A stretch of 64,000 nucleotides of DNA from Methylophilus sp. 42 (GTDB taxonomy: Bacteria; Pseudomonadota; Gammaproteobacteria; Burkholderiales; Methylophilaceae): NCBI RefSeq assembly GCF_000384155.1, contig NZ_KB913031.1:2660961-2724960 (forward strand), in the 5' to 3' direction. A model generated the notes under the pieces. The model ran no database searches. It was given only the letters and a program-made list of their open reading frames with translations, and was not told the origin of the DNA. Positions 48,547 to 57,711 of the stretch are shown piece after piece. A program made the position numbers and the translations under genes. Each line of letters opens with the position of its first letter. Position 1 is the first letter of the stretch.

Positions 48547-50276
48547 ATCGCCTCCTTCACTTCAGCCGCATCAGCAGGGGTGGTCGCTGGAATAGCATTG
48601 CCATCTTGCGGCACCACCAGCATACGCAGCACATCATTCATGACCGCACTAAACACCGGCGCAGCCACACTGCCGCCGTAATATTCACCATTGCTGGGCT
48701 CATCTATCATCACCGCCATAATCAGGCGCGGATTGGAGGCCGGCACCATGCCAACAAAAGAACCCACATATTTATCATGCTCGTAGCCATGATCACCCAA
48801 TTTATGCGCCGTGCCGGTTTTGCCAGCGACGCGATAACCCGTCACTTGTGCTTTTAATGCCGTGCCGCCTGGCTGCACCACCAGCTCCAACATGTCCTTA
48901 ACTGCGTTGGCCACTTTGGCAGAAAACACCGGACGGCCGACCGGCGGCTCAGACAGCTTGGTCAAGGTCACCGGCAATAACTCACCTTCATTGGCAAACA
49001 CCGTGTATGCACGCGCCAATTGCAACAAGGTCACGCTAATGCCGTGACCATAGGACATCGTCGCCTGCTCAATCGGGCGCCAGGTTTTGTAGTCACGCAC
49101 TTTACCGGAGGCCTCACCAGGAAAACCAATCTTGGTGGCTGAGCCAAAGCCCAGTTGTACATAGGTGTTCCACAACTGTTCGCGATTTAAATCGAGCGCC
49201 ATTTTGGCCGAGCCGACGTTGGAGGATTTCTGGATCACTTGTGACACGGTCAACACCTGGTTAGGGTGCGCGTCATGAATGGTGGCTGTGCCAATACGCA
49301 GGTAGCCTGGCGCCGTCTGGATTTTGGTATCCGGCTGGTAAGGGCCAAACTCCATCGCCGCCGCCGCAGTGACCGGCTTCATAGTAGAACCTGGTTCGAA
49401 AATATTCACGATGGCGGAGTTGCGCAACTTGCTGGCCACATTGACCGGATTGTTCGGGTTGTAGGTCGGAATATTCACCAACGCCAGCACTTCACCGGTT
49501 TTTGCATCCAGCACCACAGCCGCCGCCGCTTTGGCTTTATGTTTTTCAACCGCCCGTGACAACTCTCTATGCACCACATATTGCACAGTACGGTCTATGC
49601 TCAGCACCAGGTCCTGGCCATCGTGCGGCAACTTTACCGCGACCAGGTCTTCTACCACATGGCCTTTGCGGTCACGCACAAAATCACGCTTGCCTGCGCT
49701 GCCAGACAATACGTGGTTACGGTAAAGCTCCATACCCTCAACGCCAGTGTCATCCACCCCGGTAAAACCGACGATATGCGCCGTCACTTCTGCCGCCGGG
49801 TAGAAGCGTTTGTATTCCTTTTGACTGAATACACCGGGCACTTTCATCGCCATCACCTGTTTTGCCACATCGGGCGCCACTCTCCGTTTGATATAAACAA
49901 ATTCTTTTTTCTTTTTTTGCAGCTTTTGTTGCAATTCCTTGGCTGGCATATCCAGCAGCTTGGCCATTTGCTTTAACTGCACCGCCGTCACCTGCACGTC
50001 AGTCGGGTTTGCCCATACTGACTCCACCGGCAAACTGATCGCCAATGGCTTGAAATTACGGTCATAAATCTTGCCGCGATGCGGCATCAACACCACTTTG
50101 CGTCGCGAAAACGCTTCACCTTTTTTAATCAGGTAGTCTTTATGCAAGGTTTGCAGGTAAAACCCGCGCCCCAGCAGCAAGACAAAACTCAACAGCAGCA
50201 ATACCAGCAGCGTTCTTCTGCGCCAGGCCGGCAATTTCACCAGCTTGTGTTGACTCTCTTTAAGCAGCATGACCAT
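48543..50276 (-). CDS. ftsI: Septal peptidoglycan transpeptidase FtsI (PBP3)
   Basis: Class B penicillin-binding protein that cross-links septal peptidoglycan. The 577-residue protein has a short cytoplasmic N-terminus, one transmembrane helix (about 22-42), a dimerisation/pedestal region, and a transpeptidase domain with the catalytic motif STMK (FEPGSTMKPVT), SSN (KSSNVGSAKM) and KTGT (VAGKTGTAHK). It lies 19 nt after ftsL and overlaps murE by 4 nt. Confidence 0.97.
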   Translation of the reverse strand: MVMLLKESQHKLVKLPAWRRRTLLVLLLLSFVLLLGRGFYLQTLHKDYLIKKGEAFSRRKVVLMPHRGKIYDRNFKPLAISLPVESVWANPTDVQVTAVQLKQMAKLLDMPAKELQQKLQKKKKEFVYIKRRVAPDVAKQVMAMKVPGVFSQKEYKRFYPAAEVTAHIVGFTGVDDTGVEGMELYRNHVLSGSAGKRDFVRDRKGHVVEDLVAVKLPHDGQDLVLSIDRTVQYVVHRELSRAVEKHKAKAAAAVVLDAKTGEVLALVNIPTYNPNNPVNVASKLRNSAIVNIFEPGSTMKPVTAAAAMEFGPYQPDTKIQTAPGYLRIGTATIHDAHPNQVLTVSQVIQKSSNVGSAKMALDLNREQLWNTYVQLGFGSATKIGFPGEASGKVRDYKTWRPIEQATMSYGHGISVTLLQLARAYTVFANEGELLPVTLTKLSEPPVGRPVFSAKVANAVKDMLELVVQPGGTALKAQVTGYRVAGKTGTAHKLGDHGYEHDKYVGSFVGMVPASNPRLIMAVMIDEPSNGEYYGGSVAAPVFSAVMNDVLRMLVVPQDGNAIPATTPADAAEVKEAM

Positions 50277-50295
50277 TTACTCGCAATGATTCCGG

Positions 50296-50574
50296 TTATG
50301 GCGCAGGCGGCACATCAACCATGATCACTTGTGTCTGCTGCATGCTCGGGCTATGCATATGCAAACGCGTGGTCGCAAAGTCTTCCAGCCGCGAATGCAT
50401 GGCCCAGGTGCTTTGCTCGATCTGCAACTGGTCATATTCCGTCATATATTGCTTGGTCAACACTTCTTGCCTGTCCAGCTCAAAATACAATTTGCGCGCC
50501 TTGTATTGCGCCGTCACCACGCCCAAAGCCATGGCAATCGTCAACGCAAACAAAATCAAATTGAGCCGGATCAT
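50296..50574 (-). CDS. ftsL: Cell division protein FtsL
   Basis: Small bitopic divisome protein of 92 residues. A transmembrane helix (about 4-23) is followed by a periplasmic coiled coil (about 28-70) that pairs with FtsB and activates FtsWI. Sequence conservation in this family is low; the call rests on size, topology and its place between rsmH and ftsI, 8 nt after rsmH. Confidence 0.92.
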   Translation of the reverse strand: MIRLNLILFALTIAMALGVVTAQYKARKLYFELDRQEVLTKQYMTEYDQLQIEQSTWAMHSRLEDFATTRLHMHSPSMQQTQVIMVDVPPAP

Positions 50575-50582
50575 GAAACAGC

Positions 50583-51572
50583 CTATTGCACCTGCGTGCG
50601 TTCAGCCACACGCAACACCGCACTGCGTGAACGCACATTAGCCGCCACTTCCGCCTTACCAGGCTTGATGGCCTTACCCACAGCCAGTAAGCGCGGCTGC
50701 GGTAAATCCTTAGCGCGCACAGGCAATCCGGCAGGCAAGTTATCTCTATCCACTTCAGACTGGATAAAGCGCTTGACGATACGATCTTCCAGCGAGTGAA
50801 AGCTGATCACCGCCAACCGACCTTGCGGACGCAGCAGCTGCAGGCAATCTGGCAGCACTAGCGAGAGTTCCTCAAGCTCTTGATTGACGAAAATCCGTAG
50901 AGCTTGAAATGTGCGCGTTGCAGGGTTCTGGCCCGGCTCATTCTTGGGGATGGCGCCTGCCACGATCTTGGCAAGTTGCCCTGTAGTGGTGATGGCATGC
51001 CCATCTTCGCGCTCTTTAACAATCGCCCTTGCAACCTGCTTAGCAAACCGTTCTTCACCATAATCTCTAATCACCTCAGCCAATTGTTTTTCAGACATCG
51101 TCGCCAACCACTCTGCGGCGGTTCTGCCCCGACTTTGATCCATGCGCATATCCAGCGGTCCGTCAAAACGGAAACTGAAACCACGCACACCCTCATCAAT
51201 TTGCGGCGACGAAATGCCCAGGTCGAGCAATATTCCGTCCACCGCCTGCACATCCATCTCGGCCAACACTGCCGCCATGGCGGAAAAATGCGCATGCACC
51301 ATCGTAAAACGCGCATCGACAATCGTTTGCCCATGCGCCACTGCCGCCAGATCGCGATCCAAGCCGATCAAGCGCCCTTTATTACCTAATTTGGAAAGAA
51401 TGAGTCGGCTATGCCCGCCACGCCCGAAGGTGCCATCGACATACACGCCATCGGCCTGTACGTTCAGCGCATCCACCGCCTCATGCAACAACACGGTGAT
51501 ATGACTGGCGGCGACTGGTGACACTGACGTTTCCGTCAAGGACGCGGGCGCTGACTTCGCGCCCCGCGTCAT
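50583..51572 (-). CDS. rsmH: 16S rRNA m4C1402 methyltransferase
   Basis: SAM-dependent N4-methyltransferase acting on C1402 of 16S rRNA (formerly MraW). The 329-residue protein has [13 protein letters not shown], motif [28 protein letters not shown] and the C-terminal [16 protein letters not shown]. The frame extends upstream, but the start at 51572 overlaps the mraZ stop (ATGA), which gives an N-terminal tail of about 25 residues before the conserved core. Confidence 0.96.
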   Translation of the reverse strand: MTRGAKSAPASLTETSVSPVAASHITVLLHEAVDALNVQADGVYVDGTFGRGGHSRLILSKLGNKGRLIGLDRDLAAVAHGQTIVDARFTMVHAHFSAMAAVLAEMDVQAVDGILLDLGISSPQIDEGVRGFSFRFDGPLDMRMDQSRGRTAAEWLATMSEKQLAEVIRDYGEERFAKQVARAIVKEREDGHAITTTGQLAKIVAGAIPKNEPGQNPATRTFQALRIFVNQELEELSLVLPDCLQLLRPQGRLAVISFHSLEDRIVKRFIQSEVDRDNLPAGLPVRAKDLPQPRLLAVGKAIKPGKAEVAANVRSRSAVLRVAERTQVQ

Positions 51573-52015
51573 AGCGAGAATCCTTCTAGCTCTTGCGGTA
51601 TCTGCAACTGGTCGGTCGCCATCAGGCTCTCCAGCTGCTGATCCCATGCTGCCAGATCCCACAATTCAAAATGACTGCCTTGCCCGACCATCATCACGTC
51701 TTTATCGAGCTTGGCAAACTTGCGCAGTACGGCATTCACCAGCAAGCGACCGGCAGAATCCAGATGCATCACATCTGCCTGACCGACGATCATGCGCTGA
51801 ATGCCACTGGTTTGAGGATTAAAACTGGACAAACTGGTCAGCTTGGTTTCAATCGGCTCCCAAGCTGTTTTTGGATACAGAATCAGACAACGGTGCGGAT
51901 GGGCCGTGAGCACAACTTCGCCCTGCCCGCCAGCCGTCAGGGCGTCACGATGCTTGGCCGGCACACTGAGCCGCCCCTTTGCATCCAAACTTAACTGTAC
52001 CGCCCCGCGAAACAT
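51569..52015 (-). CDS. mraZ: Transcriptional regulator MraZ
   Basis: First gene of the dcw cluster. It is an AbrB-like DNA-binding protein that represses its own operon by binding short direct repeats. The 148-residue protein has two SpoVT/AbrB-type halves ([17 protein letters not shown] near residue 10 and [19 protein letters not shown] near residue 82). AAGGA lies 9 nt upstream of the start. Three 10-bp repeats lie in its leader. Confidence 0.96.
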   Translation of the reverse strand: MFRGAVQLSLDAKGRLSVPAKHRDALTAGGQGEVVLTAHPHRCLILYPKTAWEPIETKLTSLSSFNPQTSGIQRMIVGQADVMHLDSAGRLLVNAVLRKFAKLDKDVMMVGQGSHFELWDLAAWDQQLESLMATDQLQIPQELEGFSL

Positions 52016-52058
52016 GGAATATTGTCCTTACCAACCTGTTTTGATTAAAAGTGGGATA

Positions 52059-52088
52059 AATTTCCCACAATTCAACACAAAATCACCC
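52059..52088 (-). promoter_or_regulatory. MraZ-type 10-bp direct repeats
   Basis: On the minus strand three consecutive 10-mers, GGGTGATTTT (52088-52079), GTGTTGAATT (52078-52069) and GTGGGAAATT (52068-52059), match the known MraZ pattern of TGGGN-type boxes repeated every 10 bp. The last also forms the palindrome GTGGGA/TCCCAC (52051-52068). They lie just after the predicted start of transcription. Confidence 0.6.
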
Positions 52089-52096
52089 TTTTGCAC

Positions 52097-52132
52097 ACTA
52101 TAGATAAAAAAAAAGTGCTTGGCAAGCACTTT
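52097..52132 (-). promoter_or_regulatory. dcw (mraZ) promoter with a hairpin across its -35
   Basis: On the minus strand TTGCCA (52125-52120), a 17-bp spacer and TATAGT (52102-52097) form a good sigma-70 promoter. A 9-bp inverted repeat AAAGTGCTT / AAGCACTTT (52112-52132) spans the -35 and runs into nine T's, so the same DNA would also be a Rho-independent terminator for any transcript entering from upstream on this strand. Confidence 0.6.
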
Positions 52133-52362
52133 GGGAGAAAAAATCTCTTTTAAAGACAAAGACTTAGAGCATTTTAACAAAGCAATTTAAATCAAGAGAT
52201 TGGCGCAATTAACACATAAAATTGTTTAATAAAAATAGCTATCTCATTGAAAATATTGAATAATTAAAAAATGTCATTTTTTGCTGACTTTTTTAGCATC
52301 AAAAAAGGTCCGGCATGGTCGAATAAAACATACCAACCAGCACCCAACCATCCAATACATAC

Positions 52363-52749
52363 ATGTCCAGCAGATTGAAATTTTTAATCATAGGCGCAGG
52401 CATTTTACTGGCCATGGAGTGGCGCGCATGGTGGTACACCCTGACGCCGACACCAGACTACAGCCACGGCAAAGTGCTGCTGTACGCCACCGACTGGTGC
52501 CCTTACTGCGAAAAGACCAGAGCATTGCTGCAACAACGGCAGATTAGCTATCAGGAAGTCAACATTGAAAGGTCTGCCGAAGCGCAGGCTCAATACCAGC
52601 GGCTGGCAGGCAAAGGCGTGCCGGTGTTGCTGATTGCAGGAGAAGTAGTACGAGGGTACAACGAACAGCGCATCAGTACAGCGCTGGATCAATGGCAAGC
52701 GCGCCAGGCGCAGACCATGCTTCAGCCAAACATGATGAAGGAAAAATAA
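52363..52749 (+). CDS. Membrane-anchored glutaredoxin-like protein
   Basis: A 128-residue protein with an N-terminal hydrophobic anchor (about 6-19) and a glutaredoxin domain (about 37-112) bearing the active site C46-P-Y-C49 (ATDWCPYCEKTRALL). The GVPVLLIAGEVVRGYNE segment holds the cis-Pro glutathione-binding loop. By the positive-inside pattern (R and K before the helix, few after) the domain probably faces the periplasm, which is unusual for glutaredoxins. The stop codon lies at the 3' edge of the convergent RNase P RNA gene. Confidence 0.82.
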   Translation: MSSRLKFLIIGAGILLAMEWRAWWYTLTPTPDYSHGKVLLYATDWCPYCEKTRALLQQRQISYQEVNIERSAEAQAQYQRLAGKGVPVLLIAGEVVRGYNEQRISTALDQWQARQAQTMLQPNMMKEK

Positions 52750-53077
52750 AGCCAACCGGTAAGCCGGGTTCTGTATCCACTTGCGTGGCTGACAGTCATT
52801 CATCTAGGCGTGCAATTGCTCACACGCTCAAGCTATCTACCCGCTGGCAGCGCGAGCCACGCCTTATTACTTGCGTAAAATGCCAGCCTATTTGATATTG
52901 CTGCAGATGGAGGTTACCGCGTTTCACCGTAACTTAATACGCTCGTCTCTGTGGCCCTATTCCTCACCTTATACTGTTACCAGCTTTCAGCGTACGGCCG
53001 TTAGCCGTCATCCCGCTCTGTGCAGCCCGGACTTTCCTCCCCCTGTTTGCACAGGCGGCGACTGTCTGGTTGGCTTC
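52748..53077 (-). ncRNA. rnpB: RNase P RNA (M1 RNA)
   Basis: Catalytic RNA that matures the 5' ends of tRNAs. On the minus strand the 5' end GAAGCCAACCAGACAGTCGC pairs with the 3' GGTTGGC; the hallmark GGAGGAAAGTCCGGGCT (P4 and J regions) and the 3' conserved ACAGAACCCGGCTTA are all present, as is the AGATGAATGACTGTC segment. About 330 nt is a normal size for the bacterial type A form. A TAAAAT -10 (53089-53084) lies six bases before the 5' end. The 3' end runs into TTTATTTTT, inside the end of the convergent glutaredoxin gene. Confidence 0.95.
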
Positions 53078-53138
53078 ATGGCTATTTTACCACGCGGACC
53101 ACTAGACCTATAATATTGAAAAAACATTCCCGCCTCCA

Positions 53139-53831
53139 ATGATCATGACCACAACAGAAAAGTCCGGCCAGCTAGACCCTTCCTGGCAAACCCACATCGG
53201 CGCTGAATTCGACAAGCCTTATATGCAAACACTGAAAACGTTTTTGCAGCAGGAAAAAGTCGCCGGCAAAACCATCTTTCCGCCGGGGCCACTCATCTTC
53301 AATGCGTTTAACCATACCCCGTTCGACAAAGTGCGTGTGGTGATTATCGGGCAAGACCCTTACCATGGCCCGGGGCAAGCGCATGGCCTAAGTTTTTCAG
53401 TACCGCCAGGCGTCGCTTTGCCGCCTTCGCTGATGAATATTTTCAAGGAGATTCAGGCGGATTTAGGCGTACGCATGAGCGGGAGCGGCGACCTGACTGC
53501 CTGGGCAGATCAGGGCGTATTACTATTGAACGCCACACTGACGGTACAACTGGCCAATGCTGGCTCGCACCAGAACCGGGGCTGGGAGCAATTTACCGAT
53601 GCCGCCATTGCCGCGCTCAACCAGCACAGGGAAGGCTTGGTGTTTGTATTGTGGGGCAGTTATGCCCAAAAGAAAGGGGCCATGATAGACCCCAATAAAC
53701 ATCTGGTTTTGAAATCCGTACACCCTTCACCACTGTCGGCGCACCGGGGATTTTTTGGCAATCACCAGTTCTCCAACATCAACCAGTATCTGAGCAGTAA
53801 AGGGCAGGCGCCGATTAACTGGCAACTATAA
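53139..53831 (+). CDS. ung: Uracil-DNA glycosylase (family 1)
   Basis: Removes uracil from DNA to start base-excision repair. The 230-residue protein has the catalytic water-activating motif [18 protein letters not shown] (about 70-87), [10 protein letters not shown], and the minor-groove loop [13 protein letters not shown] (about 190-202). The ATG at 53139 and one two codons later are both possible; no good ribosome-binding site was seen. Confidence 0.97.
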   Translation: MIMTTTEKSGQLDPSWQTHIGAEFDKPYMQTLKTFLQQEKVAGKTIFPPGPLIFNAFNHTPFDKVRVVIIGQDPYHGPGQAHGLSFSVPPGVALPPSLMNIFKEIQADLGVRMSGSGDLTAWADQGVLLLNATLTVQLANAGSHQNRGWEQFTDAAIAALNQHREGLVFVLWGSYAQKKGAMIDPNKHLVLKSVHPSPLSAHRGFFGNHQFSNINQYLSSKGQAPINWQL

Positions 53832-53851
53832 ATCCGGGCAAGCAACGCCAA

Positions 53852-54361
53852 CTAAGGCTTAACAACCAGCGCGTTTTTGACGGATTTCACGCCACTGACA
53901 CTGCTAGCAATCTTTTCAGCACGCGTTTTCTGCTCGGCGTTATCGACAAACCCACTCAAAATCACCACATTGCCTTTGGTTTCGACACTGACTTTAAAGC
54001 TGCTGAAGTTTTTTTCTACCAGGTATTTGGATTTAATTTTGGTTGTGATGGCACTGTCTGTCGCCGCCTGCTTATTTTCAGCGTTATCCACCTTGGATTT
54101 ATAAGCGGCGAACTCGTCCAGATCCAGGCTGCCATTATGGTTTGTATCCGCTTTAGCAAAAGAGCCAGTGTGGAAGTCCTTATCCTTGGCAGCCTCTTTC
54201 TTGGATAACTTGCCATTACCATCCGCATCCACCGCTTTAAAGGCCTGCGCATACGGTGCTTGCTCACCGCGCATTTCGTCTATCGTCACCGCAAATGCCT
54301 GCGCACTGAATATCACACCAGACATCACACCGAATCCTGCAATCAACCACTTGTTGTTCAT
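53852..54361 (-). CDS. Exported EF-hand plus BON domain protein
   Basis: A 169-residue periplasmic protein with a signal peptide cleaved near residue 24 (QAFA-VT). Two canonical EF-hand loops follow, DADGNGKLSKKE (45-56) and DTNHNGSLDLDE (72-83), both with full calcium ligands. The C-terminal BON domain (about 102-167; NVVILSGFVDNAEQKTRAEKI) suggests phospholipid or envelope binding. Joining calcium binding and BON in one short protein is uncommon. The start is supported by GGAGGG upstream. The function is unknown; an envelope-stress role is inference. Confidence 0.85.
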   Translation of the reverse strand: MNNKWLIAGFGVMSGVIFSAQAFAVTIDEMRGEQAPYAQAFKAVDADGNGKLSKKEAAKDKDFHTGSFAKADTNHNGSLDLDEFAAYKSKVDNAENKQAATDSAITTKIKSKYLVEKNFSSFKVSVETKGNVVILSGFVDNAEQKTRAEKIASSVSGVKSVKNALVVKP

Positions 54362-54387
54362 CGCTTACCCTCCAATGTTTTAAAGTG

Positions 54388-55422
54388 TTATACCAACTTC
54401 CATGCAATGGTTTGTCCGGCACGCAATGGCACTAGCACATCATCCGCAAACGGGATGCTTTCAGGCACCAGCCAGCTTTCCTTGCGCAATGTGATGGTGT
54501 CAGTGTTGCGCGGCAAACCGTAAAAATCTGCCCCATAAAAACTGGCAAAGCCTTCCAGCTTATCCAGCGCACCCGCCTCTTCAAATGCTTCGGCATACAA
54601 CTCAATCGCCGCATGGGCAGTATACATGCCCGCACAACCGCAACTCGCCTCTTTGGCGGATTTAGGATGCGGCGCACTGTCAGTGCCCAGGAAAAATCTG
54701 GATGAGCCTGAAATCGCCGCTTTCACCAAGGCTTCACGATGTGTTTCACGCTTGAGTACTGGCAAGCAGTAATAATGCGGGCGGATACCACCAGTAAACA
54801 TGGCATTACGGTTCATCAGCAAATGGTGTGCAGTAATGGTCGCGGCCAGGTTGACCGGTCCTGCGGCCACAAACTCAGCCGCGTCTTTGGTGGTGATATG
54901 CTCGAACACCACTTTGAGGCCAGGGAAATCCTTTAACAACGGTTGCAAATGACGCTCGATAAATACCTTCTCACGGTCAAACACATCCACATCGCCATCG
55001 GTCACTTCGCCGTGGATCAGCAAGGGCATGCCCTGCTTTTCCATCTCGGCCAATGCGCCTGCACATTTGGCCAGGCTGGTCACGCCAGAGTCACTATTGG
55101 TGGTCGCGCCAGCCGGATACAACTTCACCGCCTGCACCACACCACTCGCGCGGGCCGCCGCAATTTCTTGCGCCAGTGTATTGTCAGTCAAATATAAAGT
55201 CATCAACGGCTCAAATGCAAGCCCGGCAGGCTGCGCCTGTTTGATACGTTGATAATAAGCCAGCGCCAGGTCGGCTGTCGTCACCGGTGGCCGCAAATTG
55301 GGCATAACGATGGCGCGGGCAAATTGTTTCGCCGTGTCTGGCAATACAGACTGCAGGCCAGCGCCGTCCCTCAGGTGCAAATGCCAGTCATCCGGGCGGG
55401 TCAGGGTGATTTCAGTGGTCAT
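54388..55422 (-). CDS. pyrC: Dihydroorotase
   Basis: Zinc hydrolase that closes carbamoyl-aspartate to dihydroorotate in pyrimidine synthesis. The 344-residue protein is the class II (E. coli) type. Metal ligands are seen in [10 protein letters not shown] (HxH), the lysine to be carboxylated in [36 protein letters not shown], and the Asp in [16 protein letters not shown]. It lies 13 nt after rsmI on the same strand, so the two are probably co-transcribed. Confidence 0.96.
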   Translation of the reverse strand: MTTEITLTRPDDWHLHLRDGAGLQSVLPDTAKQFARAIVMPNLRPPVTTADLALAYYQRIKQAQPAGLAFEPLMTLYLTDNTLAQEIAAARASGVVQAVKLYPAGATTNSDSGVTSLAKCAGALAEMEKQGMPLLIHGEVTDGDVDVFDREKVFIERHLQPLLKDFPGLKVVFEHITTKDAAEFVAAGPVNLAATITAHHLLMNRNAMFTGGIRPHYYCLPVLKRETHREALVKAAISGSSRFFLGTDSAPHPKSAKEASCGCAGMYTAHAAIELYAEAFEEAGALDKLEGFASFYGADFYGLPRNTDTITLRKESWLVPESIPFADDVLVPLRAGQTIAWKLV

Positions 55423-55435
55423 ACTCTGTTACCTT

Positions 55436-56290
55436 TTAATCTGGGCTTGCCGCTTTAAGCGCAAGCGCTGCTTCATATAATTCGTTTTTCTTCTGGCCTG
55501 TAATATCGATTGCCAGCGCCACCGCCTGCTTAAGTGGCAACTCCTGCAATAGACGCTGCAATATCCTTAATGTCTCTTCATCCAGGCCATCAGGCTTTTC
55601 CTGCAGATCAGGATGCACCAGCACCACAAACTCGCCGCGCTGCTGATTGGTATCTGCATTTAACCAGTCTACCGCGTCTGTCAACAGGCAGGTATGGATG
55701 GTTTCAAAGGTTTTGGTCAGCTCGCGCGCCAGCGTCAGTTGCCGCGCACCACCTAACACATCATGCAAATCTTGCACGCACTCGACAATGCGGTGCGGCG
55801 CCTCGTAGAACACCAGCGTAGACGGAATTGCCTTAAGTAACTGCAAGCGCTTGCGGCGCTGTGAACCACTTGCCGGTAAAAAGCCTTCAAAATAAAAACC
55901 AGACTGGGTAATGCCTGCGGCTGACAACGCCGTAATGATCGCACTCACACCGGGGATAGGTACCACCTTCACGCCCGCCTGCCGCACCACTTGCACGACT
56001 ACTGCGCCAGGATCGCTGACTGCTGGCGTACCGGCGTCAGTAATCAGCGCGATGGATTCGCCCGCCAGCAAGCGCTTCACCAGGCCTTGCGCAGACTGCT
56101 GTTCATTATGCTCATGCACAGCCAGCAAAGGCTTGCTGATGCCAAAATGCCGTAACAAACCGACACTATGGCGGGTATCTTCAGCCGCAATCGCATCGAC
56201 CTGCTGTAAGGTGGTGAGTGCGCGCTGGGTGATATCCCCCAGATTGCCGATGGGCGTTGCCACCACATATAATGTACCAATCTCGTTCAT
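55436..56290 (-). CDS. rsmI: 16S rRNA 2'-O-methyltransferase (C1402)
   Basis: Ribose methyltransferase for C1402 of 16S rRNA, the same residue modified by RsmH. The 284-residue protein of the tetrapyrrole-methylase fold has LYVVATPIGNLGDITQRAL, ALITDAGTPAVSDPG, VVPIPGVSAIITALSAAG and the C-terminal extension with GQKKNELYEAAL. It is divergent from yraN, the classic rsmI/yraN arrangement. Confidence 0.95.
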   Translation of the reverse strand: MNEIGTLYVVATPIGNLGDITQRALTTLQQVDAIAAEDTRHSVGLLRHFGISKPLLAVHEHNEQQSAQGLVKRLLAGESIALITDAGTPAVSDPGAVVVQVVRQAGVKVVPIPGVSAIITALSAAGITQSGFYFEGFLPASGSQRRKRLQLLKAIPSTLVFYEAPHRIVECVQDLHDVLGGARQLTLARELTKTFETIHTCLLTDAVDWLNADTNQQRGEFVVLVHPDLQEKPDGLDEETLRILQRLLQELPLKQAVALAIDITGQKKNELYEAALALKAASPD

Positions 56291-56368
56291 GCACGTATTT
56301 TATGCCATCGCGCCAGTTTCGCTAAGCACTAAAGCAGGCTGCGTGATGCGACAAAAGCCAAAGGCATC

Positions 56369-56725
56369 ATGAAACTCAACGCTAATAATCAAGGACTGGC
56401 CGCAGAGATGGCGGCTGTGCATTTTTTGCAGCAGCAAGGCCTGGTGCTATTGGCGCAAAACTACAGTTGCCGCTTTGGTGAGATTGATTTGATCATGCGC
56501 GACCAACACACCCTGGTTTTTGTTGAAGTGCGCTTACGCAGCCACCAGGCATTTGCCAGTGCAGCCGACAGCATAGACCATCGCAAACAACAGAAACTCA
56601 TCCGCGCCGCTCAACATTACTTACAAATAAACGACCTCAACACGCCGTGCCGCTTCGATGCGATCCTGTTTGACAACCCCCAATACCGGACGCCGAATTG
56701 GATTCGTAATGCAATCGACACATAA
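56369..56725 (+). CDS. yraN: YraN/UPF0102 family endonuclease-like protein
   Basis: A 118-residue protein with the restriction-endonuclease-like fold of UPF0102. It has the N-terminal GLAAEMAAVHFLQQQGLVLL, the catalytic-looking core RFGEIDLIMRDQHTLVFVEVR (D-x14-ExV pattern) and the conserved HRKQQKLIRAAQHYLQ. The biological role is not established. It is followed by a BON lipoprotein gene, as in E. coli (yraN-diaA-dolP) but without diaA here. Confidence 0.92.
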   Translation: MKLNANNQGLAAEMAAVHFLQQQGLVLLAQNYSCRFGEIDLIMRDQHTLVFVEVRLRSHQAFASAADSIDHRKQQKLIRAAQHYLQINDLNTPCRFDAILFDNPQYRTPNWIRNAIDT

Positions 56726-56802
56726 AAAGCGTAGAATTTTATTTATCCTCTGCTGTCACACCCAACATCTTTAAGTTTTTCTCGTAGATCTAAGGAAGTT
56801 TC

Positions 56803-57387
56803 ATGACCCAACAAATTTTCACCAGAAAAGTCTCTGCTATTGCCTTGTTATTGATCAGCACGCAATTGAGTGGCTGTTTTCCTGCAGTCGTGGGCGGCGC
56901 AGCAGCCGGTGGCGCGATGGCAGCAGATCGTCGTACGTCTGGCATTTATGTCGAAGATGAAAATATCGAATTAAAAACACTGAAGCGTTTGTCGCAATAC
57001 ATGGACAAAGCATCGCATATCAATGTCACCAGCTACAACCGCATTGTGCTGCTGTCTGGCGAGGTGCCGAATGAAGCCCAACTCACGCAGGCAGAAACGC
57101 TGACGCGTGAAATTTCCAATGTGCGCAACATTCACAACGGATTGACCGTTGCCCCGGCCTCTTCCATTGGTGACCGCAGCAATGACACGTATATCACCAC
57201 TAAAGTGAAAGCGCGTTTCGTCAGTGAGCGCCTGTTCCCGGCCAATGTGGTGAAAGTGGTCACTGAAGCCAGCGTGGTTTACTTGATGGGCATTGTCTCT
57301 GAGAAAGAAGCCACCGACGCCGTAGAAATTGCCAGAACGACAGAAGGCGTGACTAAAGTCGTCAAAGTATTTGAATACACCAATTAA
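56803..57387 (+). CDS. Outer-membrane lipoprotein with two BON domains (DolP/YraP-like)
   Basis: A 194-residue lipoprotein with a signal ending in the lipobox LSGC (Cys25 lipidated). A glycine/alanine-rich linker precedes two BON domains (about 48-117 and 126-194). The domain pattern and position after yraN match DolP (YraP), which binds anionic phospholipids and maintains outer-membrane integrity. TAAGGAAG precedes the start at ideal spacing. The next residue after Cys25 is Phe, so sorting to the outer membrane is expected. Confidence 0.9.
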   Translation: MTQQIFTRKVSAIALLLISTQLSGCFPAVVGGAAAGGAMAADRRTSGIYVEDENIELKTLKRLSQYMDKASHINVTSYNRIVLLSGEVPNEAQLTQAETLTREISNVRNIHNGLTVAPASSIGDRSNDTYITTKVKARFVSERLFPANVVKVVTEASVVYLMGIVSEKEATDAVEIARTTEGVTKVVKVFEYTN

Positions 57388-57414
57388 TTGTTAACTTCGC
57401 TTTAAGGAATCTGC

Positions 57415-57702
57415 ATGGAAAATCAGGAAATTATTATTCAGGGCATTACATTGGCCGGAAAGCCTTTTCGCCCGAGTGACTGGGTGGACCGCATGTGCAG
57501 TACCTACGCCACGTTTGGCGATGATAAAAAGTTGCGCTATTCGCCTTACCTGAAACCAAAACTGGTCAATAACGTGCGCAGCTTGTCGGTAGACATGAAA
57601 TTGAAAGACGTTAACCCGGCAGGCTTTGAGCAACTGATTCAGTTTGCCAAAGAGAATCAGCTCAGCGTGATTAACCCGGCAGGGGAAGCAGTGACTATCT
57701 AG
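57415..57702 (+). CDS. DUF3579 family protein
   Basis: A 95-residue soluble protein of DUF3579, common in Betaproteobacteria. The conserved N-terminal IIIQGITLAGKPFRPSDWVDR and the middle RYSPYLKPKLVNNVRSLSVD are clear. The function is unknown. It lies 27 nt after the BON lipoprotein gene with TAAGGA upstream, so it is probably in the same transcript, and is convergent with the TlpA-like gene. Confidence 0.88.
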   Translation: MENQEIIIQGITLAGKPFRPSDWVDRMCSTYATFGDDKKLRYSPYLKPKLVNNVRSLSVDMKLKDVNPAGFEQLIQFAKENQLSVINPAGEAVTI

Positions 57703-57711
57703 TTTTAAACG

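Larger units (their letters stand above)
52016..52362. other. AT-rich intergenic region between mraZ and the glutaredoxin gene
   Basis: This 347-bp gap separates divergent genes. The part nearer mraZ (52050-52132) holds the dcw promoter and repeats, listed separately. The rest (52136-52362) is strongly AT-rich. It contains an A/T palindrome, AAAAAATGTCATTTTTT (52266-52282), and presumably the plus-strand promoter of the glutaredoxin gene, which I could not pinpoint. No ORF or RNA gene was seen. Confidence 0.6.

Noticed and set aside
52266-52282. The A/T palindrome AAAAAATGTCATTTTTT
   Set aside because: It is low complexity in a very AT-rich stretch, so it is likely to arise by chance.
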